A stretch of DNA of 64,000 bases from Halichoerus grypus (Eukaryota > Chordata > Mammalia > Carnivora > Phocidae): assembly GCF_964656455.1 (NCBI RefSeq), contig NC_135713.1:193000187-193064186 (forward strand), written 5' to 3'. Shown piece after piece: positions 1 to 12,874 of the stretch. Each line of letters opens with the position of its first letter. Position 1 is the first letter of the stretch. The position numbers were made by a program, and so were the translations under genes. The notes beneath the pieces are model-generated. The model was not told the origin of the DNA, did no database searches, and worked only from the letters and a program-made list of their open reading frames with translations.

Positions 1-233
1 AAATCTGTATGAGTTAATTTGAAAAATCTGATAGATGGACAATTTTCTGTAAAATAGATGCTGGTCTCAGATGGTCTTTACCTTAAAGTTCCAACAAATT
101 TTAAAGAAATAGATACTTCCCAAAAAATCTTTAAAGTTTTCCAAAGCACAGAAAATGGTAAAGTGTCCCAATTCATTTTAAGAAGTTATCCAACATCAAA
201 ATTAATAGTGAAATTCTAAAAGTATAGCCATGA

Positions 234-403
234 GCGGCGCCTGGGTGGCTCAGTCGGTAAGAGTCTGACTTTTGATTTTGGCTGAAATCATGTTCTCAGG
301 GTCATGAGATTAAGCCCCATAGTCCGGCTCAGTACTGGGCTGGAGCATGCTTAAGATTCTAACAATAAATAAATAAATAAAATAAAATAAAATAAAATAA
401 AGA
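234..403 (+). mobile_element. SINEC 1
   Basis: Head 'ggcgcctgggtggctcagtc'; the 3' part is short and ends in an AATAA/AAAAT microsatellite at 365-402. Confidence 0.9.
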
Positions 404-1134
404 AGAGGAGAAAGTATTGGATTAAAACCAGGAATGAGATGCCTCACTGGGACCAACTATTTCTTAACACTGCTCTGTAAGTACATCACATCTAGTCAAG
501 GAAAAGGAGTAAGAAGTGTATAAAGAGGTATCACATTATTTGCTGGTGACAGATAGCCTATCTAGAAAATTTAAAATAACCAAAACACAGAGTTCAAATA
601 AGTGTTCAATTACAGAAATCAGCAGCACTTACAAAATAACACTAACAGAAAAGATCTCATTTGCATCACAGAAACATCAAGAATGTAGGAAATACATAAA
701 AACTGAATGAAGAAATAAAATACTTGGATACATGGAGAAATTCTATGTTCCTTTAATAGCATAAATTATATTAATTCTCTCTGAAGGAGTTTCCATTAAA
801 AACCCAATGCAATGCACATGGATGAATTCCACAAAGTAAAGCTCTATTCATCATTTTCTGTTAATCACAGAATATTAATTCAAAGCATTAAATTCTTTTG
901 GCTTGAGGACAGTTTATAAATAAAATATCAGAGCTTCTTCTATTTATTTTATCTTCAGCTTTTCAAAATTTGTCTGTGTCTTATAATGACTGCAAATGTC
1001 CACATGGCATTCCTGCTCCTTCCCAAAAGTCTGACTAGTATTGAAAAAGTTAGGCCTCCAAGACCTATCATAAGAAGCCCCTGTCAGTAAAGAATGTATC
1101 TTATTTGATATCAAATTATTCACTTTTATTTTTC

Positions 1135-1330
1135 TAGTTTTTGTTAAGGATATTATTCGAGAGAGAGAGAGAGCAAGAGAGAGTGCATGTGCGGGAGCAG
1201 GGGGAGGGGCAAAGGGAAAAGGAGAGAGAGAACCCTCAAGCAGATTCCCCACAGAGTGCAGAGCCCAACGTGGGGCTCAGTGCCATGACCCTGATACCAT
1301 GACAGCAGCAAAACCAAGAGTCAGCTGCCC
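1135..1330 (-). mobile_element. SINEC 2 (diverged)
   Basis: GAGA-rich tract, then 'cccaacgtggggctcagtgc' and 'gagtcagctgcccc' at the head end. Old, with an eroded head. Confidence 0.75.
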
Positions 1331-1523
1331 CAAATTCTTCACTTGTAATACAAACTCACAATCATTTTAGTTCTTTAGTTTTCAACCACAAATATCATGA
1401 CACTGTGCCTTAAGAGAATGTCCTACTATATGTCATGTCCTGTATATCCTCATGTGTGATACAAGAGGAAGAAGTGAAAGACCACTGGGAATTCTCCAGA
1501 ATCCAACTTTAAAATTTAACCCA

Positions 1524-1711
1524 GGGGTGCGTGGGTGGCTCAGCTGGTTGAGCGACTGCCTTCGGCTCAAGTCATGATCCTGGAGCCCTGGGATCGAGTC
1601 CCGCGTCGGGCTCCCTGCTCAGCGGGGAGTCTGCTTCTCCCTCTGACCCTCCTCCCTCTCATGCTGTCTCTCATTCTCTCTCAAACAAATAAATAAAATC
1701 TTAAATAAAAT
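1524..1711 (+). mobile_element. SINEC 3
   Basis: Full-length, flanked by the 13-base duplication aaaatttaaccca (1511-1523, 1712-1724). The 3' copy lies about 80 bases before the L1 insertion site. Confidence 0.95.
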
Positions 1712-1815
1712 AAAATTTAACCCAGAGCAATCCTCCTATAATTATCCTCCAACACAAACAATAAAATTCCAAAATCACACCAGAGCACCGCCAAACCATC
1801 TGATAAGAAATGCTA

Positions 1816-2383
1816 CCCCTATGTTTATACAGCAGCATTATTTATAATAGCCAAATTACAGAAGCAGCCCGAATGTCCATCAATAGATGGATAAATAAGA
1901 GGTAATGTGTGTGTGTACGTACACGCGCACACACACACAATGGAATAATACTCAGCCATAAAAAAGAAATCTTGCCATTTGCAAGGACATGGATGGAGCT
2001 AGAGAGTATAATGCTAAATATAAGTCAGAGAAGACAAATACCATATGATTTCACTCATGTGGAATTTAAGAAACAAAGAAGGAAAAAAAAAAGCATGAGA
2101 GAGAAACAGATTCTTAGTTATAGAGAACAAACTGATGGTTACCAGAGGGGTGGTGGGAGGGGGGGATGGGTGAAACAGGTGATGGGGATCGAGTGAACCT
2201 GTCGTGATGAGCACCGAGTGAATGCATGGAACTGTTGATATACTATACTGTATACTGGAAATTAATATAACACTGTATGGTAACTATACTGGTATAACAT
2301 TGTATGGTAACTATATTCTAAAGAATTCTCTAAGAAAATAGAAAATTCTAAAAAGAACTATACGATCTTAAAAAAAAATTAAA
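1816..2383 (+). mobile_element. 5'-truncated carnivore L1 3' end
   Basis: ORF2 tail and 3' UTR of a carnivore-lineage L1: 'atggaataatactcagccat', 'catggatggagctagag', 'gatttcactcatgtggaa' and 'ctgatggttaccagagg' in the expected order. It is flanked by the 11-base duplication aagaaatgcta (1805-1815 and 2384-2394) and ends A-rich, so this is one target-primed insertion. The fragment is too short to be active. Confidence 0.92.
1905..1940. repeat. Alternating GT/AC tract
   Basis: A GT run changes to AC through 'gtacgtacacgcgcac', giving an imperfect palindrome of alternating purine and pyrimidine, inside the L1 3' end. Confidence 0.9.
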
Positions 2384-2974
2384 AAGAAATGCTATTAAGG
2401 CCAATCCAAAAATCTCATGGCATGTTATTTTTTCTTTTTAAAATAATACCTGTACTATGATATACTTATTTTATAAAATAACTAACAAAATAAAAAGCAA
2501 CCCCATATCGGCCCCACATTTATTTTAAAACTTTTACTGATTTGAAATTTCGGTATCTAGAAACTAATGTTTTAGATTAAGCTGTAAATATCTACCTCAT
2601 AGAGGCAGAGCAGGAAATAAACATTAATGATACATGTTATATAATTTCTCATTGAGTGTTTCTTCACTGGCTTAGCTAACTGCTAACGTCTACCAAACCA
2701 GACCCCTGACAGTGATGAAATATGTAATACATAGCAGTATGGGCAACTTGTTCCAATTTGCACTAATATTACAATAAAATGGTGATACAGGAAGTACCCC
2801 CATGTTCTCCCCAGGCCTTACTGACTTCCATGGAAGATAACCCCACTCTCCCAATCTCAAAGCTCTCAGTCCTCCCAACTCTGATATTCACAACATCCTG
2901 GTGATTCTTCCTTAGAACTAGTTTTGAAATCTACTGCATCCTGAGAGCTTTGGGGCCTTCAGACAATATTATTT

Positions 2975-3240
2975 CCTCTAGGATTACTATTGTTACTAGT
3001 CTTTCTGACTCCAGTCTCTTTTATGGCCAATCTACTCCAAACATAAACTACCTGCACACTTTATCTTTTTAAAAATAGCTTATGACACTTAACTGCTCAA
3101 AACTAAAATTCTCTAAAATCTAGATGATAAAACCCAAATCAACAGTTTGAGCATTCAAAGCCTTTCATTATTTACTGATAGGTCTCATTCCTATTTATTT
3201 CCAACAAGTTCAACCTACTGAACCCCCTTCGCTGTAGTCA
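2975..3240 (+). mobile_element. L2 remnant
   Basis: C/T-rich 3' L2-like sequence with 'caaagcctttcattattta' and 'tgaacccccttcgctg'. Diverged. Confidence 0.45.
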
Positions 3241-3774
3241 CTCAATTTAAGATACTAATGACATAAAAACGGCCTTTTAGGAGCAAAAGAAATGTGCTAC
3301 TACACTAAAAGTACATCTCAATTGTAAGATATACACTGTAATTTCAGAAATGTTGGTAGGACTTGATGGAATAAAAGTCCAGCTGTGATTCAGCTAAAAT
3401 GACTGTCCTGGAAAATTGAGTGAGTTCCCTAAAGTGAGTTTCATATTTGGATCTAGAGTGAAGTAGAGATAATTTAAAATATGTAGTTAAGCCAGTAACA
3501 CTGACATTAAACATCTGTTTTTCACATTCTATACTCGTAGATCTACTAGTAACCACCTTTCTTGGGTAGGTAGGAAATGTGGTGGGAGGGGCAGTAACAA
3601 AGGTAATTTGAGTTAATCCAGAAACATGTAGTTCCTATTAAGATTTTTTTTTTTTTAAACGTGGAAGCAAATCCTATTACAGTGAGTGTGAACTCAATGC
3701 CATTTACCAACATCAGAAAATGGTTTATCTGTTAACTTCTTTGCTATCTAGGCTCTGTCATTAGAAGGTAAAAT

Positions 3775-3870
3775 CCATTAAGGCAAGGACTTGGTTCACC
3801 AATGAAACCTGAAGAATACCTGGAGCACAGTGGGCACTTGACAAAGTGCTGAATAAATTTGCTTGGCAAA
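3775..3870 (+). mobile_element. L2 3' end
   Basis: 'aaggcaaggacttggttcac' followed by 'tggagcacagtgggcacttg' and 'gctgaataaat' is the usual L2 terminal segment. Confidence 0.6.
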
Positions 3871-4879
3871 TCCAGCACCACAAGATGATAAAAGGCAAAT
3901 ATCACTGAGCAAGGAGACACAGTGAGCAACCAAGATAGACAAAATGGCCATCGCCTCCAACACTGGCAGAACTCCAGCATTGCTGCTATAACCAGTGAAA
4001 TGGTTTGTTTCTCCAAACTCAATATATTTCTTTTGTCTTATTTTCCATGTAGCTTACTTTCCATGTAAGGATGATTGTGTTTTAGAAACTGGCAGTGGAA
4101 CCGAAGAGTCTTTAGTATGCTTTATATGTCTCTCCAAAAGTACATTAGATCTTAGGCACAGACTGGAAGAATCTACTGTCAATAGCAACAAGGAAGGTTT
4201 ACTAGATCACAGATTGAAAAGAATCCAGGAGGCCACCCTACACCACAGAAAATTTTTATAAAACCCCTAGATGTCATGACACAGGGGGACAAGCAAACTG
4301 CCAAAACAGAGGAAGGACACTATTTCCCCATGAAGTTTTTTGTTTTTGTTTGGTTGAGGGTTTTTTTGTTGTTGTTAAAAGCATCAAGAGTCATGATCAA
4401 AAACTACTTTCTTACATTTGACAGTAATATACTGTTTTCTCGCTTTCCTAAAATCAACTCTTCAACCTTTAAGAAAATAATTTAGATTTATAGGACTATT
4501 AATAAAAAATTGAGACTCAAATGTCAATATGAGAAATTTGCCAAATACCTTTTTCTTTTCTGGTATTTTGGTAATTCAGGAATTTTGAGGAATAGACAAG
4601 AGAAAATGGCATAACCTGATAGTTAATTTTAACTTACAATGCTTTCCTTTAAAAAAAAAAAAAAAAAAAAAAAGGCAAAGTTTTGCAGTCCAACTGCATA
4701 CTATAACAACATAAGCCAAACACTGAAAATCCACTTTCCAGATATTAGTGGTTCTAACAATTCTCTCCCCTCTTCTTTGTCAGTTTTCTCATCAGCAAAT
4801 ATAGTGTAAAAGCTCTGTCGTAAGAAAGATTTCCCTTCAAATAAGCTATTTCTCTGCTCTCCTTTACAGAAGCATTCTT

Positions 4880-5440
4880 TGAAAGTGTTATCCTAAACAA
4901 TTCCCTCAATTCTTTCCCTCCCATTCTCTCCTGAACCCACTCCAAGCAGAATCTCATTCTTCTCCCATTAGCAAAACTGCTCACACAGATCTCGAACAGC
5001 CCTAACCCCACCACACCCAACAGTTGGTTCGCAGTCTTCATCTTACCTGGACCTGGCTACAGCATCTCACACACTCCCCTCCTTCCTCTCTGACACATGT
5101 TGTTCATTTGCCTTCCATGTGTCTCACTTTCTTCGTTTTCCTTCTACTTCACTCGTCACTCCTTCCCAGTCTCTTCCTCATCCTTAGAATACCTCAGGCT
5201 TAATTCCATCATCTGAGCTCCCCAACAGTCCCTATTCCCTTCGTCTGCTATATTTTTCTCCCCAGCACTTAACACTATAGGACATACCATTATACTTAAT
5301 TTATTGTTTTATTCTGTCTCTACCCACTAGAGTATTTCAGGAGTGCATTTTTATCTGTTTTTGTTTTGTGTTGTATTCCCAATGCATAGAACAGACCTAG
5401 CTCGCTGTAGGAGCTCAATAAATATTTGTGGAATGAGTGA
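4880..5440 (+). mobile_element. L2 3' region
   Basis: Runs from the C/T-rich late L2 region to the terminal 'gcataga acagacctagc' and 'gctcaataaatatttgtgga' phrase at 5412-5435. A MIR abuts it. Confidence 0.75.
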
Positions 5441-5449
5441 ACAAGTGAA

Positions 5450-5725
5450 CAATAACAAAAGTGCTAACAGTAACAGCCGCTCTGTACCAGTAACTTATCA
5501 GCCAGACACCCTCCACGAGCAAGTTATATTCATTTCATTTAACCCTCAAACAACCCTGTGAGATCCCTATGAGGCCTAGGGGGGAAGGGAAGGGTTTGGG
5601 GAGGGGATAAGGGGGTGTTAACAGGCTCCGAATCACAAAACTACCAAGTAGCAGTGCCAGGATTCAAACCCACATTTATCCTCTTCAAAGTTAATGCTCT
5701 TAACCACTGCATGGTATTAATTTTA
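5450..5725 (+). mobile_element. MIR
   Basis: 'ttaaccctcaaacaaccctg', 'gaggcctagg' and 'gccaggattcaaacccacat', ending 'gctcttaaccactgcatgg', give an almost full MIR. Confidence 0.85.
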
Positions 5726-6013
5726 CTAAAGTATTATTTCATTAGTTTTGGAATAAATCCAACTCTGTTATTTGAAGAGGCAGCAATCAAAAGTTTCCTG
5801 CACTCGTGAATAATCTCCATTTTCTCTGTGAAGACAAACATTCATTTAGTCATAGCAATTTAAAAATTTTAATGGAGACTCTTATTCGAAAGGAAAGCAT
5901 GCCACATTGCCATTTTCAGTGATAACAGGACAAGTGGGAAGCACATCACCCTCCTTCTATGTGTTGATGGCAGCACTTAAACTTTTCTCCCATTTCTATT
6001 AAAAAGCTCAAGC

Positions 6014-6195
6014 CAGTGATTTCCAAACCTGGCTCAAGAACGACCTGGGAGTTTTTTGTTTTTCTGAAAACAAGAGTCCAAGGCCCAACTTTAGAACAAC
6101 CAAATCAGAATCTCTAGGAAACAGGTGTCAGGAACCCAGTATTTTCTCAAGCTCCCCAGGAAACTTGGGTGGTTAGCCAAGTTTGGAAAACACTA
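6014..6195 (+). mobile_element. MER5-type (hAT-Charlie) element
   Basis: Begins CAGTGATTTCCAAACCTGGC, contains 'aaatcagaatctctagg' and 'gctccccaggaaac', and ends with the inverted 'gtttggaaaacactag'. The terminal inverted repeats are readable. It ends about 90 bases beyond the exon 6 donor. Confidence 0.85.
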
Positions 6196-6286
6196 GTTAA
6201 ATGAACCAAAGTTGGCAAGAGACTAATAATTCTATCTGAGCCTCTGGCTCACTGTTTAACAATGACCAAGTCTCACTGGTACTGAC

Positions 6287-6482
6287 CTTCCTGGAAAGAG
6301 GAACGATGCTGTTGGGTCGAACAAGCCTTCGTTTCTTACAGCTCAGCACAGGACGTGTTCGGGCTGCCACACAGGTGCCATCAGTTGATGAAGAAACTAG
6401 GTTGAGTCGTTGCTTTTTTTGTAACTGTTCTTCAGCATCAGAGATGTCACCTGGAATGTGGTCTGCCAAGATAGGCTGAAGA
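6287..6482 (-). CDS. KANSL1: KANSL1 coding exon 6 (WDR5-binding segment)
   Basis: A 196-base exon: acceptor CTTGTATAG on the minus strand, one base finishing the split threonine, then 65 codons. It begins [18 protein letters not shown] and ends NSIVPLSRK. Codons at 6353-6367 spell AARTR, an H3-like Win-type motif; in KANSL1 this region is the known binding site for the WD40 protein WDR5, the arginine entering the WDR5 central cavity. A basic patch KKRRLVR follows at 6317-6337 and could help nuclear import or nucleic-acid contact. The donor is AAG|GTCAGT, with C at +3 instead of A or G. The next residues expected in KANSL1 (VHRN...) are not found between here and position 1, so exon 7 lies outside. 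Frame is open throughout, arguing for a live gene rather than a pseudogene. Confidence 0.97.
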
Positions 6483-7373
<891 letters not shown>

Positions 7374-8343
7374 CTAAAGGAGAAAGATAAAAATACATGA
7401 TAATATTTAACCAACAGACTGAAAAGTGGTACCATTTCATCATTTAAATGAAACACCTCAAATTTCAGACAACTAACCTGCAAAACCAAACATATATGAC
7501 TGAGAAAAAAAAACAAAAAACTGAGAGAACTGGCTTTTGCTTTGGGGTGAAGAAGGGTAAGGAACCAAAATATTCAACAGACTAATATTAAGTGCTTACT
7601 GATGGGGAAATGCTTTAATGATTCCATGGAACAGAAGCTTAGCAAAATAATTACATGGTAACAAAGAGTCTTCAAGGGTCAAGAGGATACACAGGTTCAG
7701 TATCAAGGCAACTAAGAGAGAATGTAAATGTAGTTAATACCTGCTTAACTTGACAGCGTATGCTGGAAACCTCTTTCTAGAAAACCATACTTTCTGTAAA
7801 TATATATGCATATACTAAAATAGAAAAAAATTAATAAAAGTGCATAACTAATTACCTGATGCTATCAGTTAGTAACTACTGTCTCTGGACTACACAAATC
7901 AAATATATGCTTAGGACATAAACTGAAAAAAAGGGAGGTGGGAAAGAATCTGGAAAAGTTTGAATCCGACTATTTCAAAACAAATTATGTATTCATTAGG
8001 CTCAAAGGGATAGGTAGAGCCATGAGATGTCAATCATATGGAGTCTCTGAGTTACACTCAATAAAGCCACAGATACACTTATCCCTCCATTTTGGTGTTG
8101 CTGGAATACCACAGAAAGGCGGTGGGTCTTTGTCTCCTTACAACTCAAAATGACTTTAGGGTGTGCTTAAGTTCTCCTCCCTGTAAATGCTACCAGTCCA
8201 TATCAAAGCCAATATTTTGAGGCTGAAATTCTCTTTTCTAGTATTATTTAATTTCTTTTAGATCTTTATACCCCTGGGGAGAAAACACCAAAGGATCTGC
8301 AGAACAGAGCAGTTGCAGGCAAGTACCAAGAAAGGACAATAGA

Positions 8344-8543
8344 GGGGCGCCTGGGTGGCTCAGTCGGTTGAGTGTCTGCCTTCGGCTCGGGTCATGACCC
8401 TGGGGTCCTGGGATCGAGCCCCATGTCACGCTCTCTGCTCAGTAGGGAGACTGCTTCTCTCCCTCCTACTCCCCCTGCTTGTGCTCTCTCTCTCCCTCTC
8501 TCCTTCTCTGTCAAATGAGTAAATAAAATCTTTAAAAAGAAGA
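8344..8543 (+). mobile_element. SINEC 4
   Basis: Full-length, target duplication aaaggacaataga at 8331-8343 and 8544-8556. It is the SINEC closest upstream of exon 5, about 970 bases away. Confidence 0.95.
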
Positions 8544-8799
8544 AAAGGACAATAGACTGGAAAGCTAACTAAAATGTTTTCACACAAATTAACCAAAAAG
8601 CTAGATCAAAGTATACAAGCAGAAAAGACATAAGCAAACTACAATGAGTGAACACTGGGAAATGTTCTTAGAGCCTGTACAGGTACTAAAGCACCACATA
8701 AATCCTGATCAGATCAGTCCGTGATGCCAAAATCATGGCAAATTTGGCACACATACTCACTGCCTTAAACACTACATGGATTTCCTCTTGGAAAGTAAA

Positions 8800-9230
8800 G
8801 TGGTGTTAAGTAGCAAGACTTATAAAGATGTTCATATCACTCAATCCTAAAAATTATCTTAAAGAAATAACCCTATAATAAACACATTTCTCAAAAATCT
8901 TATATACATAGCTGATCACTGCAATGGTATCAATAATCTCAATGCTCAACATCTGAGGCACAATTATAAACTGTAGCACAGCAAATCAGACTATTAAAAA
9001 TAATCACAAAAGACATTTCTTCTTCCTTTATACCAAAAGAATATTTAAAGGTAAAAAAAAAAAAAAAAAAGTCTTTTATGTAGAAATGATTTTGGAAAAA
9101 GATCAAATTCAAAATATTTTTAATACAACTGTGATGACTATAAATGTACGTACACAGACAATGACAGGACAAAAATAGTGTCAGAGACAAATTTTTTTAG
9201 ATAATATTTTTACATTAAAAAAAAAACAAA
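8800..9230 (+). mobile_element. Possible L1M ORF2-tail remnant
   Basis: Phrases such as 'cttaaagaaataaccct' and the A-rich 'ctattaaaaataatcacaaa' resemble the end of ancient L1 ORF2. Strongly diverged; an 18-base poly-A lies near 9053. Confidence 0.4.
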
Positions 9231-9816
9231 CAGAAATCCCAAATATCCTCCTGAATGCTCATGAAGATTTACTATTCAGGGGGAACCTCAAAAAACCCAC
9301 ACATTATGATATGAAAAAGGACTAGATAATCAGAAGGACTTAATATTCAGGTTGGCATTAACTAGCAGATGTGTGACTCCAGGGATGTTACAGCTTTCCT
9401 AAGATTACAGAAGTTCTGGTTTAGATGAAGAAGTTTCCTTTCAACATGAAATTTCAGTGACTATGAACTTTCTGCTGGTATACTGATCTTAAGAATTTCA
9501 GTCAATTTTACATTCCCTTAAAATAAAAGCATTTAACATTAAATTATGGCAGAGATATGATCTATATATCTACATGTTTTATAAGGTGTCACTTACAAGT
9601 AACAGGTTGAATCCACATTTGATTAAAGTTTATTTTGTAGGGATTATGGGAAAATTAACTGTAAGGACACCTATCAAAACAAAATGTTGCCATTCTTTAA
9701 CAAAATCTTATTTCAGAAAACCTTATGTACAGAAAGTCTGAAGAAAAAGCACAAAACATCAGAAATCTCACGACCTACAGATAACTACTGCTAAATCCTA
9801 TCCTGTTTATGCCTAC

Positions 9817-9842
9817 AGATATATATATATATATATATATAT
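9817..9842. repeat. AT dinucleotide microsatellite
   Basis: About 13 uninterrupted AT units. Confidence 0.95.
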
Positions 9843-9984
9843 TTAAATGCCATTAATATTCAATGTGAATTTTACTGATTTTCTTAGAGGAACTTAAAAT
9901 TTTCCTGGGGGCAATTCAGGCCCCCAAATTAAAACTGAAGGCAACACGGAAAACATTATTTAGCACAGAAATGTTTGTCAAAGA

Positions 9985-10140
9985 TAAAACAGCACATAGC
10001 AAGCAATCAAGAGCATGAACCTCAGAGGGAATGTGCCTAGCTTCTAGTCCCAACCATACAAGGAGGCACTCGATAATCAGAGGACCATGGGATATCCTAT
10101 AATCACACTGAGATCTAAAAGCAGGGCATTGGGGCAATTA
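9985..10140 (+). mobile_element. Possible MIR remnant
   Basis: 'caagagcatgaacctcagag' resembles the MIR 5' half; the rest is diverged. Confidence 0.4.
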
Positions 10141-11384
10141 GGTTCATCACTCATTCTCAAATGTAAACAGCTTAAAACATTAACCTCAATCCTCCAACAG
10201 TGTTCCATCTGGAAAAAGAAAAACACAACTCACAACACAATTTTACTTAAAGATACTTAAACGCATTCACAGTTAAGAAAAAGCAAACACTCCCTATCCT
10301 GCGGTCCAAAAGGGTGCAAAAAGAGAGAGGGTAGAGATACATTAATAAACACTTCACAAATGTTAAACCCACATTCTAACTTAAGCTTGATCATCACTAT
10401 TGCAGTGGTTTACATCATTAGTATTTTCAGGAAACTAATACATGATTCAGATATGGTCTTCCAATGGGAAACTGTAAAAAGGATCAAAGACTCTAAAGGC
10501 TCTCCTATCCAGAAAGCAGGACTTACTATTGAGCTTCTCTTGAACTGTATGTGGTATTCAGATACACTCTGAGGGTACATGCATACCACAGCCAGAAAGA
10601 AAAGAGTAGAAAAGCTGAAGAGAGAGAATTTCTCTTAATTCCCCTTTCCCCAAAAGCAGAGACTCAGGGGATTACCTTTTGGGGTGATCTTAAGAGTTAA
10701 AAGTAGCAAGGAGGGTTACTGAAGTGATTTCTTCCCTATCTGAAGGGGCTATATGGAAGAAAATAACACAGCATTAAGATTCAAATTTGTTATACATATA
10801 AAGCAGGCATCTGTCTGATTCATCACTCCTCCCTCTTGGCCAGACCATTAAGTATGACAAAGAGCCTTTAAAGAAAAGTTAGGCTAAATTAAGGTCTAAG
10901 GGGGTAGATTTTCTTGGGGTCTAAGAATCCATTCCCACTCAACTTATTCTGCCAAACAGTAGAGGAAGTAAAAGGATAAATATCAAAGGCACACATTTAA
11001 AAACACATAATCTGCACAATATATGTGTATCTTTAATTCAATTAATGCCAGGTCATAACTGCTTGAAATACCAATTTTTTAAGTGCAACATATTTGTTTA
11101 GAAAACTTAACAGTTCCATTCTGCTTACTGGTTTTTTGACCGTTATCAAAAAGGAAAGAAAAAGCTAACTAAAGAAGTCAACTTTTATTCTTGGTTCAAA
11201 ATAAATTACTTTTTGGCTTTTTATCACTTATTTCATGTTTCAAGCTCATCTCAATGATACTCAACATAGTCTTGCTTAAAATCACCAAAATATTACTGGC
11301 CCATAAACAGTGTACCAGTCATTTCCATGAACTAGCACTATGGCCAGTAAATTGTGCTAAACTGAGAGTGGAACCTTCTGAAAA

Positions 11385-11470
11385 TTCCACTTCTATCAAG
11401 TTACTTACCTAAGTTTCCATTTCTCCATATATAAAATGGGACTATATTCGCCTCACTTTCCTATGTCTCT
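11385..11470 (+). mobile_element. MIR fragment
   Basis: 'aagtttccatttctccatat' followed by 'aaaatgggactata' is the MIR core. Confidence 0.6.
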
Positions 11471-11494
11471 ATATTGAGGTTAAAAGAAAATCTA

Positions 11495-11667
11495 GGGTGC
11501 CTGGGTGGCTCAGTTGGTTAAGCGACTGCCTTCGGCTCAGGTCATGATCCTGGAGTCCCTGGATCGAGTCCCGCATCGGGATCCCTGCTCAGCAGCGAGT
11601 CTGCTTCTCCCTCTGACCCTCCCCCCTCTCATGTGCTCTCTCTCAAATAAATAAATAAAATCTTGAA
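11495..11667 (+). mobile_element. SINEC 5
   Basis: Target duplication aaaagaaaatcta at 11482-11494 and 11668-11680. First of three SINECs packed within 530 bases. Confidence 0.95.
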
Positions 11668-11684
11668 AAAAGAAAATCTATACA

Positions 11685-11865
11685 GGGGTGCTTGGGTGGC
11701 TCAGTTAAGCAACAGACTCTTGATTTCAGCTCAGGTCATGATCTCGGGTTTGTGGGATCGAAGCCCATGCTGGACTCCACGTTCATCAGGGAGTCTGCTT
11801 CTCTCCCTCTGTCCCTCCCACTCCTGTACACTCTCTCTCTCTTTCAAACAGATAAATCTTTAAAA
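11685..11865 (+). mobile_element. SINEC 6
   Basis: Starts 17 bases after SINEC 5; a different subtype ('agcaacagactcttgatttc') and so an independent insertion. Confidence 0.9.
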
Positions 11866-11892
11866 AAACTATATAATTATGCAAAAGTAATT

Positions 11893-12011
11893 TTGAATTT
11901 TTTAAATATGTATGTATGTATGTGATCTCTACACTCAACATGGGGCTCGAACTCATGACCCCGAGATCAAGAGTCGCATGTTCCTCTGACTGGAGCCAGC
12001 TAAGCACCCCT
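11893..12011 (-). mobile_element. SINEC 7 (short form)
   Basis: Head-only form in reverse: 'tctctacactcaacatgggg' to 'gctaagcacccc', with gaatttttt / gaattattt at the edges and a TATG repeat in the tail. Confidence 0.85.
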
Positions 12012-12874
12012 GAATTATTTACACTGAAAAATTTCAATCAGCAGGATGTGTTACTTACAAGTCCAAAGGCTACTGCACCTAAGATTTGTATTTACCAACA
12101 CCATTGAAAATGCACGTCAAGAATCTAGAAATACAGTAACTGCTAAAAACAGTCCTAAATTCTTGTTCAACTTATTATCCACATCCCTATTTTAATAGTC
12201 CTAATTAGTCTTTTTTTTCTTTTAATATGGCAAATCAAATATTCCTCAGCCAGTATCTATCACTCTACTCTCTATCTCAAAACGCTTGTTGGGCCAATAC
12301 ACTATTCATTGCCCCTGGTGACTGCAAAACTTCAGGAAAAAAAAAAGTTGTTTCTACTTAACCAATGGTAGAAGATTATAGCTTGGGACTGTTTAAAAAG
12401 AAAAAGCAAGAGCTTACATTTTTAGCATGCCTTTCTTCTGAGAAAGCATTTATCCTCTGACTTGTTATCACCATCACTCCACAAAGTAAGGAAAGGGTAA
12501 AAGAAATGAGGCTTGTTTTACAAATAGAAACAAACACAAATAGTGAAGTCATCTGTCAAAAGCCACAGAACCAACATTTTGTTATGTTAAACAAATCTCA
12601 ATTTCAAATCTAGTCCTTTAAAAAATATTTACCCAGTAATTACGTTTCCTGGAAGAAAAAAGGGGATATAAAAAAATATACATGTCACGTGCTCATTTGG
12701 GCAAAAGAAATACAGGAAAGCTAATCCAAAAACTAATGAAAAATGGCCACCTACAGAAGGTGGGAACATGAGGGAAAGAAGGGGAAAAAGAGAAGAAGGA
12801 ATGATGGTTTTTTGTATAGGTTTGACTCTTAGAAATGTAGTAATGATTCACATACTCAAAAATAATAAAATAAA

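Larger units (their letters stand above)
1..6286 (-). other. KANSL1: KANSL1 intron 6 (5' part only)
   Basis: Non-coding sequence downstream of exon 6 in gene direction. It holds SINECs, a carnivore L1 3' end, L2, MIR and MER5 remnants listed separately. Stretches 404-1130, 2395-2970, 3245-3770, 3870-4880 and 5730-6010 contain nothing I recognise beyond AT-rich sequence and a 22-base poly-A run near 4652. No exon encoding the next part of KANSL1 was seen. Confidence 0.85.

Noticed and set aside
4652..4675. Poly-A run as evidence for a processed pseudogene
   Set aside because: The upstream sequence shows no coding similarity or SINE structure; it may be a lone A run from an eroded element.
1..6200. 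Search for KANSL1 exon 7 downstream of exon 6
   Set aside because: No minus-strand frame matches the expected VHRN-type continuation; the exon is outside the window.
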